NCBI RefSeq assembly: GCF_004001245.1
Contig: NZ_AP018724.1
Coordinates: 2,720,501-2,784,500, forward strand
From: Sulfurivermis fontis
GTDB taxonomy: Bacteria; Pseudomonadota; Gammaproteobacteria; Thiohalomonadales; Thiohalomonadaceae
Direction of reading: 5' to 3'
Length of the DNA: 64,000 nucleotides
Position 1 is the stretch's first letter. Every line of letters begins with the position of its first letter. Below are positions 1-8,390 of the stretch, one piece after another. The notes under the pieces are model-generated. The model saw only the letters and a program-made list of their open reading frames with translations, was not told the DNA's origin and did not search any database. Made by a program: the position numbers and the translations under genes.

Positions 1-1024
1 AGACGAAGCCCGCGCCCAGTTCGGCCTTGATGATGCGTCCCAACGTCGGTCCCGCCATGCGCAGCCTGAGGCCAGCGAAGGGGATGAAGTAGTCCAGACA
101 GTCCGGGGTGAAGACGTAATTGCCGGTGTAGATGGTGCGCGCCGGGGTGAGGGTCCCCAACAATTCGGCCGGCTGATACACACTGCGACGCGTCGGGTGT
201 TCGCCGTCGAAAAAGCGCGCCAGCCGGGCGGCGAAATGGATGAAGCAGGCGACGTGATCATGCGCACCGCGCAGGTGGCAGTGATAACGGAACGCCTCTG
301 GCGCCTTGAAGCCGAACATGTCCGCCATATCATGATAGGCGGCATCGGCGGCGGGGCGCCGCGCCGTATGGAAGGTACATGGCGCCTGCGGCGTGCAGCG
401 CGCCATATCGGCCAGAAACGCCATGACATCGTCGAGGAAGTTGCCCGCCATCACCGCCGGCGACACCGGCGGGTCGCCGACCACCTTGCCGGTGAGGATG
501 CGCACCGGCGTGGTGGAGAATATCTGGTCGAGGCCGTTCAGGTAATCGACGGCGTATTGCTCCTCCTCACCGGCGGCCGTGGCCAGATTGACGCGAAACT
601 CCTGGTCGCTGTCGAGAAACCAGATCAGCTGCCGGCGTCCGTCCTGCACCTGGCGGCGCAGCCAGAGATAGGCGATGTTGCGGGTGATGGAGGCGCCCTT
701 GTGGGCGTAGCTGCCACCGTCGCCAATGATGCCGGCCAGTTGCATGCGTAGTGGTGCAGGCAGCGAGTCCACCAGTGCGCGCTGCGCGTCCGGGCCGAGG
801 TGGTGCACAGCGATGCCCTGCGCGGTGACGGACGCGGCGATGGCCCGGTGCTGCTCGATGCTGCTGGCGTCGCGGCTGTCCTCCGCCACCAGCACCATCA
901 CCTTGCCGGCATAGGGATAGCGGCGCTTCAGCTCCAGCAATGTATGCAGGCAGTCGGACAGGTGGCGCGGACGATCGGCGACGGGGATGACGAGGGTGAT
1001 GTCGTGGGGGGCGGGCGCAGTCAT
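1..1024 (-). CDS. Glycosyltransferase family 2-like protein (partial, cut by window start)
   Basis: Translating the minus strand from the ATG at 1024 gives an open frame of about 341 codons that runs off the window start, so the C-terminus is missing. The N-terminus (ITLVIPVADRPRHLSDCL) looks like the nucleotide-sugar-binding start of a GT-A glycosyltransferase. A DSD-type acidic motif follows near residue 150 (LIWFLDSDQEF), where such enzymes bind metal. The start overlaps the stop of the upstream ThDP enzyme by four bases (ATGA), so the two are probably translationally coupled. Donor and acceptor cannot be deduced. The family call rests on the two motifs only; a different Rossmann-like transferase is possible. 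Confidence 0.7.
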   Translation of the reverse strand, partial: MTAPAPHDITLVIPVADRPRHLSDCLHTLLELKRRYPYAGKVMVLVAEDSRDASSIEQHRAIAASVTAQGIAVHHLGPDAQRALVDSLPAPLRMQLAGIIGDGGSYAHKGASITRNIAYLWLRRQVQDGRRQLIWFLDSDQEFRVNLATAAGEEEQYAVDYLNGLDQIFSTTPVRILTGKVVGDPPVSPAVMAGNFLDDVMAFLADMARCTPQAPCTFHTARRPAADAAYHDMADMFGFKAPEAFRYHCHLRGAHDHVACFIHFAARLARFFDGEHPTRRSVYQPAELLGTLTPARTIYTGNYVFTPDCLDYFIPFAGLRLRMAGPTLGRIIKAELGAGFV

Positions 1025-2688
1025 CGCCGCGATGAATAATTGGGAAACAGATTCTTGTCGATGACGATTTCGATCAGGTTGATCGAATCGCGCAGGTCGC
1101 AGTGGGCGAACAGCGCATCGACATCCATCATGCCCTCCACCCGCTGGTAATGAATGCCGAAGGAGCGGGCCAGCAGTTCGAAGTCGGGATTCACGAAGTC
1201 GCAGCTGATGAAGCGCTGCTGGTAGTGCTGGTGCTGGTTCTTGCGGATCAGGCCCATGGTGGCGTTGTTGAACACCACGACATTGAGCGGGATGCCGTAG
1301 TTCACCGCCGTCATGATCTCCATGGCGCACATCTGGAAACCGCCGTCGCCGATGATGGCGAAGGTCGGTCGCTGCTCGATGAAGCGCGCGCCGATGGCAG
1401 CCGGGATGGCATGCCCCAACGAGGAAATGCCGGAGTTGGGGTAGTAGCGGTTACCGCTCGCCACGTTGTAGAAGTTCTGCGCGAAGATGATGTTGTCGTC
1501 GAACACCTGCACGCCGCGCGGGAAGTTCTGCTCCAGCGCACGGAAGAAATACTCCATCAGGGCAAAGCCGGACTGGAAGATGGCGTAATCGCTGGTGACG
1601 GCCGCCTTGGAGCGTTCGATTTCGCCGCGCAGGCGCGCGAAGCTGGCGGCCTCGGCCTCGCGGCCGTCGAGATAGGTCAGCACACCTCCCAGCACCACCT
1701 TGATATCGCCGTGGATGGCGAGATCGGCGGGAAACACCTTTTCCAGCTGCGCCGGGTCGAGATCGACCTGCACCACCTTCTTGCCGCCGAGCAGGGCCGG
1801 GTCCCACAGGTAGCTGGTGCGCTCGTTGAAGCTGGCGCCGAGAAACACCACCAGATCGGCCCGGTCCACCACATAGCGGTAGGCGTGGCCGCTGGAGGTG
1901 ACGCCGAGGCTGCCGAGGGCCAGCGGCGACTGCTCGCTGATCACGCCCTTGGCCTTGAGGCTGGTGGTTACCGGCACGTTGAGCAGGGCCGACAGTTGTT
2001 CCAGTTCGCCCTGCGCGCCGGCGCGCAGGCAGCCGTAACCGGCGACCATCACCGGGCGTTCGGCGGCCAGCAGCATCTCGGCCAATTGTTGCGCCGGCTG
2101 GGCGCATTCGCGCTGCGAGCGTGTGTGACGGCAACTGTGGATGCGCTCGAGCAGATTGGCATCGACCAGTTCCCGCTGCACGTTGTAGGGAAAACTGAGC
2201 AGCACCGGGCCGGGCTGATCGGACAGCAGGATCTTCGCCGCCTGGTTGAGCACGTTTTCCAGATAGTCGGTACGCTCGACGATCTTGTTGTAGCGCGTGA
2301 TGCCCTTGAACAGCGACACCTGATCGATGCTGCCGCCCTCGCCCGAGCTTTCCTGCAGGCCGCCCTTGCCGAAGATGTGGGTCGAGGTCTCCCCGGTCAG
2401 CACCAGCACCGGCAGCTTGTCGGCATAGGCGTTGGCGATGCCGGTGACCAGATTGGTGGCGCCGGGACCGGCGGTGGTGATACAGGCGCCGATCTTGCCC
2501 GAGGCGCGGGCATAGCCACCGGCCATGAAGGCCGCGCCCTGCTCGTGCTTGACCAGTACGGTCTGAATCGGCGAGTCGTACAGACTGTCGTAGACCGGCA
2601 GGATGTGCGCGCCCGGCATGCCGAAGATGGTTTGCACCCCCAGGCGTTCCAGGTAGCGGACGATCAGTTCGCTGACGGCTATTTTCAT
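1021..2688 (-). CDS. Thiamine diphosphate-dependent acetolactate synthase-like enzyme
   Basis: A 555-residue protein with the three-domain layout of ThDP enzymes such as acetolactate synthase large subunit. The catalytic glutamate is E49 (VKHEQGAAFMAGGYA). The ThDP/Mg motif GDGG is at 447-450, with its asparagine about 25 residues on (FNNATMG). Family members decarboxylate pyruvate or another 2-oxoacid and transfer the carbanion to an acceptor. No ilvN-type small subunit or ilvC lies nearby. The gene is instead coupled by an ATGA overlap to a glycosyltransferase, which argues against a role in branched-chain amino acid synthesis and for a specialised pathway. The ribosome site before the ATG is weak. 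Substrate unknown. Confidence 0.8.
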   Translation of the reverse strand: MKIAVSELIVRYLERLGVQTIFGMPGAHILPVYDSLYDSPIQTVLVKHEQGAAFMAGGYARASGKIGACITTAGPGATNLVTGIANAYADKLPVLVLTGETSTHIFGKGGLQESSGEGGSIDQVSLFKGITRYNKIVERTDYLENVLNQAAKILLSDQPGPVLLSFPYNVQRELVDANLLERIHSCRHTRSQRECAQPAQQLAEMLLAAERPVMVAGYGCLRAGAQGELEQLSALLNVPVTTSLKAKGVISEQSPLALGSLGVTSSGHAYRYVVDRADLVVFLGASFNERTSYLWDPALLGGKKVVQVDLDPAQLEKVFPADLAIHGDIKVVLGGVLTYLDGREAEAASFARLRGEIERSKAAVTSDYAIFQSGFALMEYFFRALEQNFPRGVQVFDDNIIFAQNFYNVASGNRYYPNSGISSLGHAIPAAIGARFIEQRPTFAIIGDGGFQMCAMEIMTAVNYGIPLNVVVFNNATMGLIRKNQHQHYQQRFISCDFVNPDFELLARSFGIHYQRVEGMMDVDALFAHCDLRDSINLIEIVIDKNLFPNYSSRR

Positions 2689-2763
2689 CGGGTCACAGAG
2701 TCGCGGTAAGACCCGCAGTGTAACCGAAACCGCGCGGCAGAATCACACAGCGGTGCCGCCAGG

Positions 2764-3954
2764 CTATCCCGGCCTGCCATCGATGCGCGGCCTGAGCAGC
2801 ATCAGGCCATAACTCCACACGAACAGTGCAAACGCCACCGACCAGAACACCGCAGACAGCGCCACGGTGAGCGCGTAGGACGGCAGCAGCAACGGCAGGA
2901 ACACGCGCAGCAACGCCGCCACATAGAGCAGCGCGAAGGCCCACGGCATTGCCGGAGGTGTGCTCAGCACGCGACCGGTATGCCCCAGCGTGACACGCGC
3001 CATCATGCCGAGGGTGATGCCGCCGATGCCGCCAATGGTGGCGGCGTGCAGCGCCAGCAGCGTCCCCGCGCCGCTGGCGGCTGCCACCGCCTTGAGCAGA
3101 AGCCCCAGCACCAGCCAGGCATACCCCACCTGCAGCACCCACACCAGCGGCACGCGCCAGATGGCATGGGTATACCAGCCGGACAGGCGCACGCCGTTGA
3201 CCACGGCGGCGGTGCCCGCCGCCAGCGCCACCAGGGTCGGCTGCGGCAGGACGCCTTCGATCAGCGCCAGGGCCAGCACGCTGAGCGGCGCCGCTATTTC
3301 GACCCAGCGCCATTCGCGCCGCACGAAGCCGGTCGTCACCCCCTTCTCGGTGAAGAAGGGAATCACCCGCCCGCCCATGATCACGATGATCAGCAGGATC
3401 ATGCCGACGGCGAGGTAAGTACCTGCCGTCGCGGTGTGTGCGGTCATGCCGAGCAGTTGCAGATGCACCAGCCCATTGCCCAGGGCCAGACCAAGCAGAA
3501 TGGCGACGAACATCAGGCTCTTGTAATGCCGTCCCTTCAACAGCGGCAGCAGTAAGGCGAGCGCGGCCAGCGGCAGAAAGGCCAGGTCCACCGCCGCGGT
3601 GAGCCAGGGCGGCGCCGGCAGCAGCGCCAGCACGCGACCCGCCAACCACAGCAGGGCCAGCAGTGCCAGGGGAACGCCGCGCAGGGTCTGCACCCCGGTC
3701 CAGTTGCGCGCCGCAGTGAGCAGGAAGCCGACGATCACCGCCGCCGTGTAGCCGAACAGCATTTCATGACTGTGCCAACCGATGAAGCCGTAGTAGCCCG
3801 CACCAGCGGGGCCATGCGCAAAGACATACCCCCACAGGGAAACCAGGATTACTGCGCCGATACCGGCCAGCAGAAAGAATGGCCGAAAGGCAAGCTCGAA
3901 TGGCGCCCAATGGCGCGGCGTGCGCGACGGATCAGTGATACCCACGATGGCCAT
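2764..3954 (-). CDS. nnrS: NnrS family membrane protein
   Basis: A polytopic membrane protein of 396 residues with about twelve hydrophobic segments. It contains the family's N-terminal FELAFRPFFLLAG and GWHSHEMLFGY stretches, whose histidines are thought to bind heme or copper. NnrS proteins accompany denitrification and nitric-oxide stress genes and help keep cellular iron available under NO stress. The start at 3954 (MAIVGITDPS) is chosen because a GAGGTGG ribosome site lies six bases upstream. A longer frame reaches 4071 but runs into the adjacent MITE. The match to the nap operon is functional, not positional (about 22 kb away). Confidence 0.85.
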   Translation of the reverse strand: MAIVGITDPSRTPRHWAPFELAFRPFFLLAGIGAVILVSLWGYVFAHGPAGAGYYGFIGWHSHEMLFGYTAAVIVGFLLTAARNWTGVQTLRGVPLALLALLWLAGRVLALLPAPPWLTAAVDLAFLPLAALALLLPLLKGRHYKSLMFVAILLGLALGNGLVHLQLLGMTAHTATAGTYLAVGMILLIIVIMGGRVIPFFTEKGVTTGFVRREWRWVEIAAPLSVLALALIEGVLPQPTLVALAAGTAAVVNGVRLSGWYTHAIWRVPLVWVLQVGYAWLVLGLLLKAVAAASGAGTLLALHAATIGGIGGITLGMMARVTLGHTGRVLSTPPAMPWAFALLYVAALLRVFLPLLLPSYALTVALSAVFWSVAFALFVWSYGLMLLRPRIDGRPG

Positions 3955-4020
3955 GTTCCACCTCGATTGTTGTATGGGCAAGAAATGCGGGTGGTGCGCG
4001 GCGAAGCAATCTGCCTTTAG

Positions 4021-4225
4021 GGAAGTTCTGAATAAGTTCAGAGCTTCCGCGGCACAGGGATGTGCCGCCATTTTTCAACGACGATAAGTCGTTGAAAAAT
4101 GAGGCCAAGCGAAAATCACACTTTTCGCTTGGCGTGGTTTTGTCCACGGATGGACTTATGTCGCGCAGCCCAGGGAGGGGCGGGAGCGACCTGAGAAGTC
4201 CAGGATGGACTTATTCAGACCTTCC
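4021..4225. mobile_element. MITE-like element, copy 1 (205 bp, chain of hairpins)
   Basis: A non-coding 205-bp unit found again at 53072-53276 with only about four or five differences. Its ends are imperfect inverted repeats (GGAAGTTCTGAATAAGT against ACTTATTCAGACCTTCC), and it is flanked by TTAG at 4017-4020 and 4226-4229. This is the YTAR-type duplication expected of IS5-family elements. Almost the whole unit folds into successive hairpins: 4021-4048, 4049-4068 (8-bp stem, GGGA loop), 4071-4099 (perfect 12-bp stem), 4104-4133 (perfect 12-bp stem), 4142-4155 and 4196-4212. A minus-strand frame inside it looks non-genic. It encodes no transposase and must have been moved in trans. Confidence 0.85.
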
Positions 4226-4276
4226 TTAGTGGTAACTGCGCGGCCATTGCGCCGCGGGCAGGCGGACCCGCCTGCT

Positions 4277-4990
4277 CTACGCAGGGTCGATGGCAATCAC
4301 CTGCGCGGTATCGCCCTCGACTCGCCAGCGCACATTGCAGTCGAACACGCGCACACCGTAGATGCGTCCCGGCTCCTCGTCGCCGCGATAGGCCGGGCGC
4401 GGGTCGTATTGCAGCATCTGCACGATGAATTCCCGCAGCGGCGGCCGCTGTACGCACACTGCCTCCGCCTCCGGCGCAAAGGCCACCTGCAGGCGCGGCT
4501 GCGGTGCGCCGGCGGCAAAACCCGCACGCGCCGTGGGCACGCTGTCCACATAGGGTACATACGGCTTGATATCGAGCACCGGCGTGCCGTCCATCAAATC
4601 GGCACCGCGCAGTTGTAACAGCAAATGCCCCTGCTCGCGTTTGATGCCGATCAACTCCACCACGGAAAGTCCAATGGGGTTGGGGCGGTGGGTCGCGCGC
4701 GTGGCGAACACGCCGAGCCGCTGATTGCCGCCCAGGCGCGGCGGCCGCACCGTCGGCGACCAATCGCCCTGGCGCACGCCGTGAAACACGAAGGTGATCC
4801 AGAGATGGGAGAAACCCTCGAGACCACGCACCGCCTCATCACGGTCATAGGGCGGCAGCAGCTCCAGCTGCGACTGCGCCGCGCTCATCAGCCCGCTCTG
4901 ACGCGGAATGCCGAATTTTTCCTTGAAGGGGGAACGGATGACGCCGATGGCGTCGAAGGTGAATCGGGCAGGAGAGGGGACTTCACTCAC
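4277..4990 (-). CDS. trmO: tRNA (adenine(37)-N6)-methyltransferase TrmO
   Basis: Similar along its length to E. coli YaeB/TrmO: FDAIGVIRSPFKEKFGIPRQ near the N-terminus, then TVRPPRLGGNQRLGVFATRA, RPNPIGLSVVEL and DGTPVLDIKPY. TrmO uses S-adenosylmethionine to methylate N6-threonylcarbamoyladenosine at position 37 of ANN-decoding tRNAs, giving m6t6A. The GTG at 4990 is preferred because it gives 237 residues, near the 235 of the E. coli protein, and has a GGGG tract upstream. An ATG at 5071 would add 27 atypical residues. TsaD, which makes the t6A substrate, is encoded at 54.8-55.8 kb. The gene is boxed in by a MITE and an ISL3 insertion just upstream of its start. Confidence 0.9.
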   Translation of the reverse strand: MSEVPSPARFTFDAIGVIRSPFKEKFGIPRQSGLMSAAQSQLELLPPYDRDEAVRGLEGFSHLWITFVFHGVRQGDWSPTVRPPRLGGNQRLGVFATRATHRPNPIGLSVVELIGIKREQGHLLLQLRGADLMDGTPVLDIKPYVPYVDSVPTARAGFAAGAPQPRLQVAFAPEAEAVCVQRPPLREFIVQMLQYDPRPAYRGDEEPGRIYGVRVFDCNVRWRVEGDTAQVIAIDPA

Positions 4991-5061
4991 CGCATCAACA
5001 CCCCACGGCCATAGCGGCGCAACGACGCTAAGGCAGAAGGCATCCGCAAACAAACGCAAAT

Positions 5062-6370
5062 GGGTCATCACCTAATCGAGTGGGTTGAATCACCGATTTC
5101 TCATCTGAGCGGGGTATAGGTCAAGGCCGCCGAGATGGAAGTAGATGGCAGTACGGAAACGCTCCCGATTGCGGAACCCCCGCGCCCGGTTCTTCATGTG
5201 CTGGATGCGGCTGTTGATGCTTTCGGCATGGCCATTGTGTACCTTCAACACCACGGCATTGATGATGCCCCACAGGTGCTTCTTGATCGTTGCGGCGGTT
5301 TTCTTCACCGGCTCCAGTCGGCTGCGTACAGCCCAAGACAGCCAGCGCGTCCAGCCCTTGGCCGCCCAGGTGCGGCTGTCGTAGTGCCACAGGCCCATGG
5401 CGAATTCCTTGATGGCCCAGGCCCGCGCCGTTTTCAGGCTGCCATCGCGCAGTGCACGAAAGCGGTTCTGCTGCGCACGCGTCATGTTGGCCGGGTTGGT
5501 GAGCCAGTCATATTTGCTGCCCTTGAGGCAGTCCTCGCCCACGGCCAACAGGGAGCGATGCTCCTGTCGCCGTACCTTGTCCACCGCATCATTCAGGTAC
5601 TTGGCGACATGAAACTTGTCGAAGGCGATTTTCTCCCGCGCCTGTGGGATGTGCGCCTCCGTGGCGCTGATATAGGCCGGCCACATGTCCATCGCCACCG
5701 CCTTGATGTTGGCCTTCTGCTCATCACTCAGCCCGGCATAGTAGGCCGACAGGCTCTCCGTCTTGCGGTCGTCCGCCACGTGCAGCACGACGCCACGTTC
5801 CTGGTCAGTCACCACGGTCACGTACTCGTGGCGCCGGGCGAAGGCGGTCTCGTCCACGCTCAAGTATTCCGGCGCTTGGCTCTCACGGCGGGACAGCCCG
5901 CGCTTCACCGCGCGCTGCATCACTCTGTCGATGGCGCCCCAACTCAGCTTCAATTGTCGCGCCACCGCCTGCGTGCTCGCCTCCTTCAGCCAGTCAATGA
6001 GCAGCGCCTCGAACAGCGCCGTGAAACCCGAACCCGGTTCTGCCCACGGGACCGCCACCGTGACCACCCCGTGCTCTGCACATTGCACCCGCGGCACGTC
6101 CGCTTCCAGCACCGTCTTGTACTGGCAGGTGTCCAGATGGCGCCATTGCCGACGCCTGCTGTCGTAGCCGGGGCTGGGGCGTCCACAGTGCGGACAGCTC
6201 CACGTCACTCCCGGCTCCGGGACCACGTGAATCCGAACCTCCTCGGCATCACGCAGCAACTGCACATCGGCCACCTTCCACGGCGACCGTAAGCCAAGAA
6301 TCTGGGCGTATAGGTCTATGTCTCTCATGACTCAACAGGGTAAGCTACCCACTCGATACGGGGAAGAGCC
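5062..6370 (-). mobile_element. ISL3-family insertion sequence, copy 1
   Basis: A complete 1309-bp element. The right end reads GGCTCTTCCCCGTATCGAG on the minus strand and the left end GGGTCATCACCTAATCGAG; these are imperfect terminal inverted repeats typical of ISL3. It is bounded by a perfect 8-bp target duplication, ACGCAAAT, at 5054-5061 and 6371-6378. The single passenger is the transposase. It is nearly identical to the copy at 19687-20995 and of the same length, so movement was recent. The insertion split a GCAAA-type repeat and separates trmO from its original upstream region. Confidence 0.95.
5090..6328 (-). CDS. ISL3 family transposase (copy 1)
   Basis: A 412-residue DDE-type transposase. 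An N-terminal zinc-finger segment (CPHCGRPSPGYDSRRRQWRH) is followed by a helix-turn-helix region near 135-155. The catalytic core has the first acidic residue in YLSVDETAFARRHEY and the second in AVAMDMWPAYI, and the C-terminal part contains AESINSRIQHMKNRARGF with the glutamate. The frame is intact with no internal stop, so the element could be active. It differs from the copy at 19715-20953 at only three residues that I can see (S/N in the zinc-finger region, T/M in WTRWLSW, Y/H near the end). Confidence 0.95.
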   Translation of the reverse strand: MRDIDLYAQILGLRSPWKVADVQLLRDAEEVRIHVVPEPGVTWSCPHCGRPSPGYDSRRRQWRHLDTCQYKTVLEADVPRVQCAEHGVVTVAVPWAEPGSGFTALFEALLIDWLKEASTQAVARQLKLSWGAIDRVMQRAVKRGLSRRESQAPEYLSVDETAFARRHEYVTVVTDQERGVVLHVADDRKTESLSAYYAGLSDEQKANIKAVAMDMWPAYISATEAHIPQAREKIAFDKFHVAKYLNDAVDKVRRQEHRSLLAVGEDCLKGSKYDWLTNPANMTRAQQNRFRALRDGSLKTARAWAIKEFAMGLWHYDSRTWAAKGWTRWLSWAVRSRLEPVKKTAATIKKHLWGIINAVVLKVHNGHAESINSRIQHMKNRARGFRNRERFRTAIYFHLGGLDLYPAQMRNR

Positions 6371-6480
6371 ACGCAAATAAACGCCAACCGGGACGGCGCG
6401 CCCCTGCGGGAATTTGCGTTTTTCGCGTTCATTTGCGGACTCTGTTGTTTCGCAGCTCTGTGCCAGGGGCGCTCATGCCA

Positions 6481-6762
6481 TCAACGGAACTGGCACAGAT
6501 AGGCGCTTTCCACCAGCGCCTTGATGCCGAACTTGCTGTTGGCGGGCACGTGGAACTTCTCGCCGGCGTTTACTTCGCGCCAGCCGCTCTCACCGGGCAG
6601 CGACACCGCCACCTTGCCGGAGACGATACTCATGATCTCCGCCTTGCCGGTATTGAACTCGTACTCGCCCTGCGCCAGCACACCGACGGTGGCGGCGCCT
6701 TCCGTCTCGGTGAAGGAGATGGACTTGACCTTGCCGTCGAAATACTCGTTTACCTTGAACAC
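6481..6762 (-). CDS. ppnP: Pyrimidine/purine nucleoside phosphorylase (PpnP, YaiE/DUF1255)
   Basis: A small cupin of 93 residues that phosphorolyses several nucleosides to the base and ribose-1-phosphate. Family signatures are KVNEYFDGKVKSISF, GVLAQGEYEFNT, EIMSIVSGKVAVSLPG and SAYLCQF at the end. The GTG at 6762 is chosen because it has a GAGGAG ribosome site six bases upstream and gives the length of E. coli YaiE (94). A TTG at 6780 would include that ribosome site inside the gene. The gene lies alone between the ISL3 element and a heptad-repeat element. Confidence 0.9.
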   Translation of the reverse strand: MFKVNEYFDGKVKSISFTETEGAATVGVLAQGEYEFNTGKAEIMSIVSGKVAVSLPGESGWREVNAGEKFHVPANSKFGIKALVESAYLCQFR

Positions 6763-6795
6763 TCTTGGCTCCTCAAACAAACGTGGTTGGATAAG

Positions 6796-6928
6796 TCAGA
6801 TACAAGATTAGAGAGGGAAGATGCAAGGGAAGGCGTGCGCCGCACGTACGGCCATTTCAATTCTTAAGCAGCACGAGCGCAGCGAGTTCATTCCCTTGTA
6901 ACTTGTAACTTGTAACTTGTATCTCTGA
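6796..6928. repeat. ACTTGTA heptad element with inverted ends
   Basis: The upstream region of ppnP contains four tandem heptamers, CTTGTAA three times and CTTGTAT once (6895-6922). The outer ends are inverted: TCAGATACAAG at 6796-6806 against CTTGTATCTCTGA at 6916-6928. An inner segment with GCACGAGCGCAGCGAG and GTGCGCCGCACG resembles the centre of the element at 38012-38119, so both look like members of one dispersed family of about 110-140 bp. No gene is seen in it. Confidence 0.6.
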
Positions 6929-6949
6929 TTTCTTGCCGGTGTGCGCACC

Positions 6950-7384
6950 CTACAACGGCGCAAAATGCTTTAGCAAACGCTGGAGCTGGGTTTCCGGCAG
7001 CGCCGCCTCGATCGCCGGAAACAAATCGTTTTCCTCGAAGCGGATATGCTCGCGCAGGGCAGCGGCCAGGGCTTGCAACAGGGGCAGCGACGGTGCGACC
7101 AATCCCTCCTCGATCTCATCGATCAGGGCGCGCATATGCACGTGCTGACGCAGGGTCTCCACGATCAGCGGATGGTCCGGCGCGCTGTAGCGCGCAAACA
7201 GCGGCAGCAGCCACTCTTCCTCGGCGACGAAGTGCGGGCCGATCTCCGTCCGCCAGGCGGTCAGCAGATTCTGCGCCGCCCCCCGCAGGTCGCTGTCCGC
7301 CGCCAGCTTGCTCACCCGCCGCGCCAGCACCAGACCGCTGTGGTGATCGCTGGAGAGCTGGCGCAGGGCGGCGTGGCGTTTCAT
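6950..7384 (-). CDS. Hemerythrin HHE cation-binding domain protein
   Basis: A 144-residue four-helix-bundle protein. Its histidine/carboxylate pattern fits a diiron site: SSDHHSGLVLARR near residue 20, PHFVAEEEWLLPLF near 60, RQHVHMRALIDEIEE near 90 and REHIRFEENDLFP near 120. Proteins of this family bind O2 or NO or sense redox conditions; which applies here is not visible. The start at 7384 is the ATG of MKRHAALRQLS; upstream codons in frame look non-coding. It follows the YkgJ-type gene by seven bases and is probably cotranscribed with it. Confidence 0.85.
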   Translation of the reverse strand: MKRHAALRQLSSDHHSGLVLARRVSKLAADSDLRGAAQNLLTAWRTEIGPHFVAEEEWLLPLFARYSAPDHPLIVETLRQHVHMRALIDEIEEGLVAPSLPLLQALAAALREHIRFEENDLFPAIEAALPETQLQRLLKHFAPL

Positions 7385-7391
7385 CGTGCCG

Positions 7392-8279
7392 TCAGATGAA
7401 TTCCAGCGCTTCGTCCGCCGGATCGTAGACGCGGCGCTTGATCTGCATCTCCTGCAGCTCGCGCAGACGCTGCTCGCGCACGCGCACGGCATCTTCCCGC
7501 GCCGCGATGGTGACCTCACCGAACATCACCTGCTTGAGGAAACGGAAGCCGAAGTGCATCAGCTCCAAATCGTTCTCCATCAGCTGCTTGTTGGTGGCAT
7601 CGTCCAGCTCGAAGGAGTTCTGGAACCCCTCGGAGCGCACGAACTCGCGGAACAGGTCCACGTCGTAGCAGGCCATGAAATACAGCTGGCGGCTGCGCAA
7701 CGAGGGCTTGCCGATGGTCGGGCCGGAGGACATCTTTTTCAGGATCAGCTGGCGCCAGCCGCGCGACTGCTCGTCGTATTCGGCGACGCCCTGCTCCTGG
7801 CGGTATTCGTCGATGGTCAACGGACGGTCGACCTCGTGACCCTTGCAGTGCGGCTCCTTCACCAGGGCATAGGAACTGGTATCGGTGTATTCGTCCTGCT
7901 TGCGCATGGCGATCAGCGCCACCGGGTAGTAGCGGCAGGCGGTGGGACGATCCTCGTACACCGAACAGCCTTCCGGGCGCATGAACTGGCAGGCGGTGCC
8001 GTTTTCCACCGGCTTGAGCTTGACGCCGGCGATGCCGTCCTTCTCCAGTTCGAACGGGAAGGTGTACTGGCGCAGGAAATCGCTGGAGCTGAGGCCGAGG
8101 CGCGTCTTCAGGCGCAGCACGTCATAGGGCGTCAGCGTGATATCGATATTGGCGCAACAGGCGTTCCAGCAGCCGATGCCCTTGTGGCAGCTGAAACTGA
8201 TGGTCTTGTTGCCATCGTACAGCTTGGGCATCACCGGACTGGTGGGAAACGGGGATTCGGTAAACGGGGTATCAGCCAT
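7392..8279 (-). CDS. YkgJ family cysteine-cluster protein
   Basis: A 295-residue protein with an N-terminal cysteine cluster (SCHKGIGCWNACCANI, about residues 31-46). Further cysteines follow near 90-105 (GTACQFMRPEGCSVYEDR and PTACRYYPVAL), the pattern of the YkgJ group of putative zinc- or iron-chelating proteins. The rest is charged and soluble. The start at 8279 has GAGGG eight bases upstream. The gene lies downstream of aprBA but beyond a hairpin terminator (8391-8416), so it is either read through or separately transcribed. A role in maturing or protecting the iron-sulfur enzymes of the locus is inference only. Confidence 0.8.
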   Translation of the reverse strand: MADTPFTESPFPTSPVMPKLYDGNKTISFSCHKGIGCWNACCANIDITLTPYDVLRLKTRLGLSSSDFLRQYTFPFELEKDGIAGVKLKPVENGTACQFMRPEGCSVYEDRPTACRYYPVALIAMRKQDEYTDTSSYALVKEPHCKGHEVDRPLTIDEYRQEQGVAEYDEQSRGWRQLILKKMSSGPTIGKPSLRSRQLYFMACYDVDLFREFVRSEGFQNSFELDDATNKQLMENDLELMHFGFRFLKQVMFGEVTIAAREDAVRVREQRLRELQEMQIKRRVYDPADEALEFI

Positions 8280-8390
8280 GGGTACATCCCTCAATGAAAC
8301 AGCCGGGCAAGGATACTCATGCGGCGGCCCCGGCGCCACCCTGCATATTGGATAGGCGGCCATTGCCGGCACAACCCGGCCCTGAAAACA

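Larger units (their letters stand above)
5044..6438. repeat. GCAAA-type heptad inverted repeat split by ISL3
   Basis: If the ISL3 element and one copy of its target duplication are removed, the left part (CCGCAAACAAACGCAAAT, 5044-5061) continues into AAACGCCAA (from 6379). It faces an inverted arm at 6412-6438 (ATTTGCGTTTTTCGCGTTC then ATTTGCGG). The arms are about 27 bp, imperfect, and built of GCAAA-containing units of roughly 7-8 bp. They resemble the arms of the repeat at 14346-14439. Seen in sequence; function unknown. Confidence 0.6.

Noticed and set aside
197-751. Plus-strand frame at the window start
   Set aside because: It is antisense to the glycosyltransferase, which has family motifs and a coupled start.
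3932-4147. Small protein inside the MITE (also at 52905-53198)
   Set aside because: It crosses several hairpins, its length differs between copies because flanking DNA is included, and it has no ribosome site.
5135-6292. 385-residue frame antisense to the ISL3 transposase
   Set aside because: Shadow of the transposase, repeated identically in copy 2 only because the element is duplicated.
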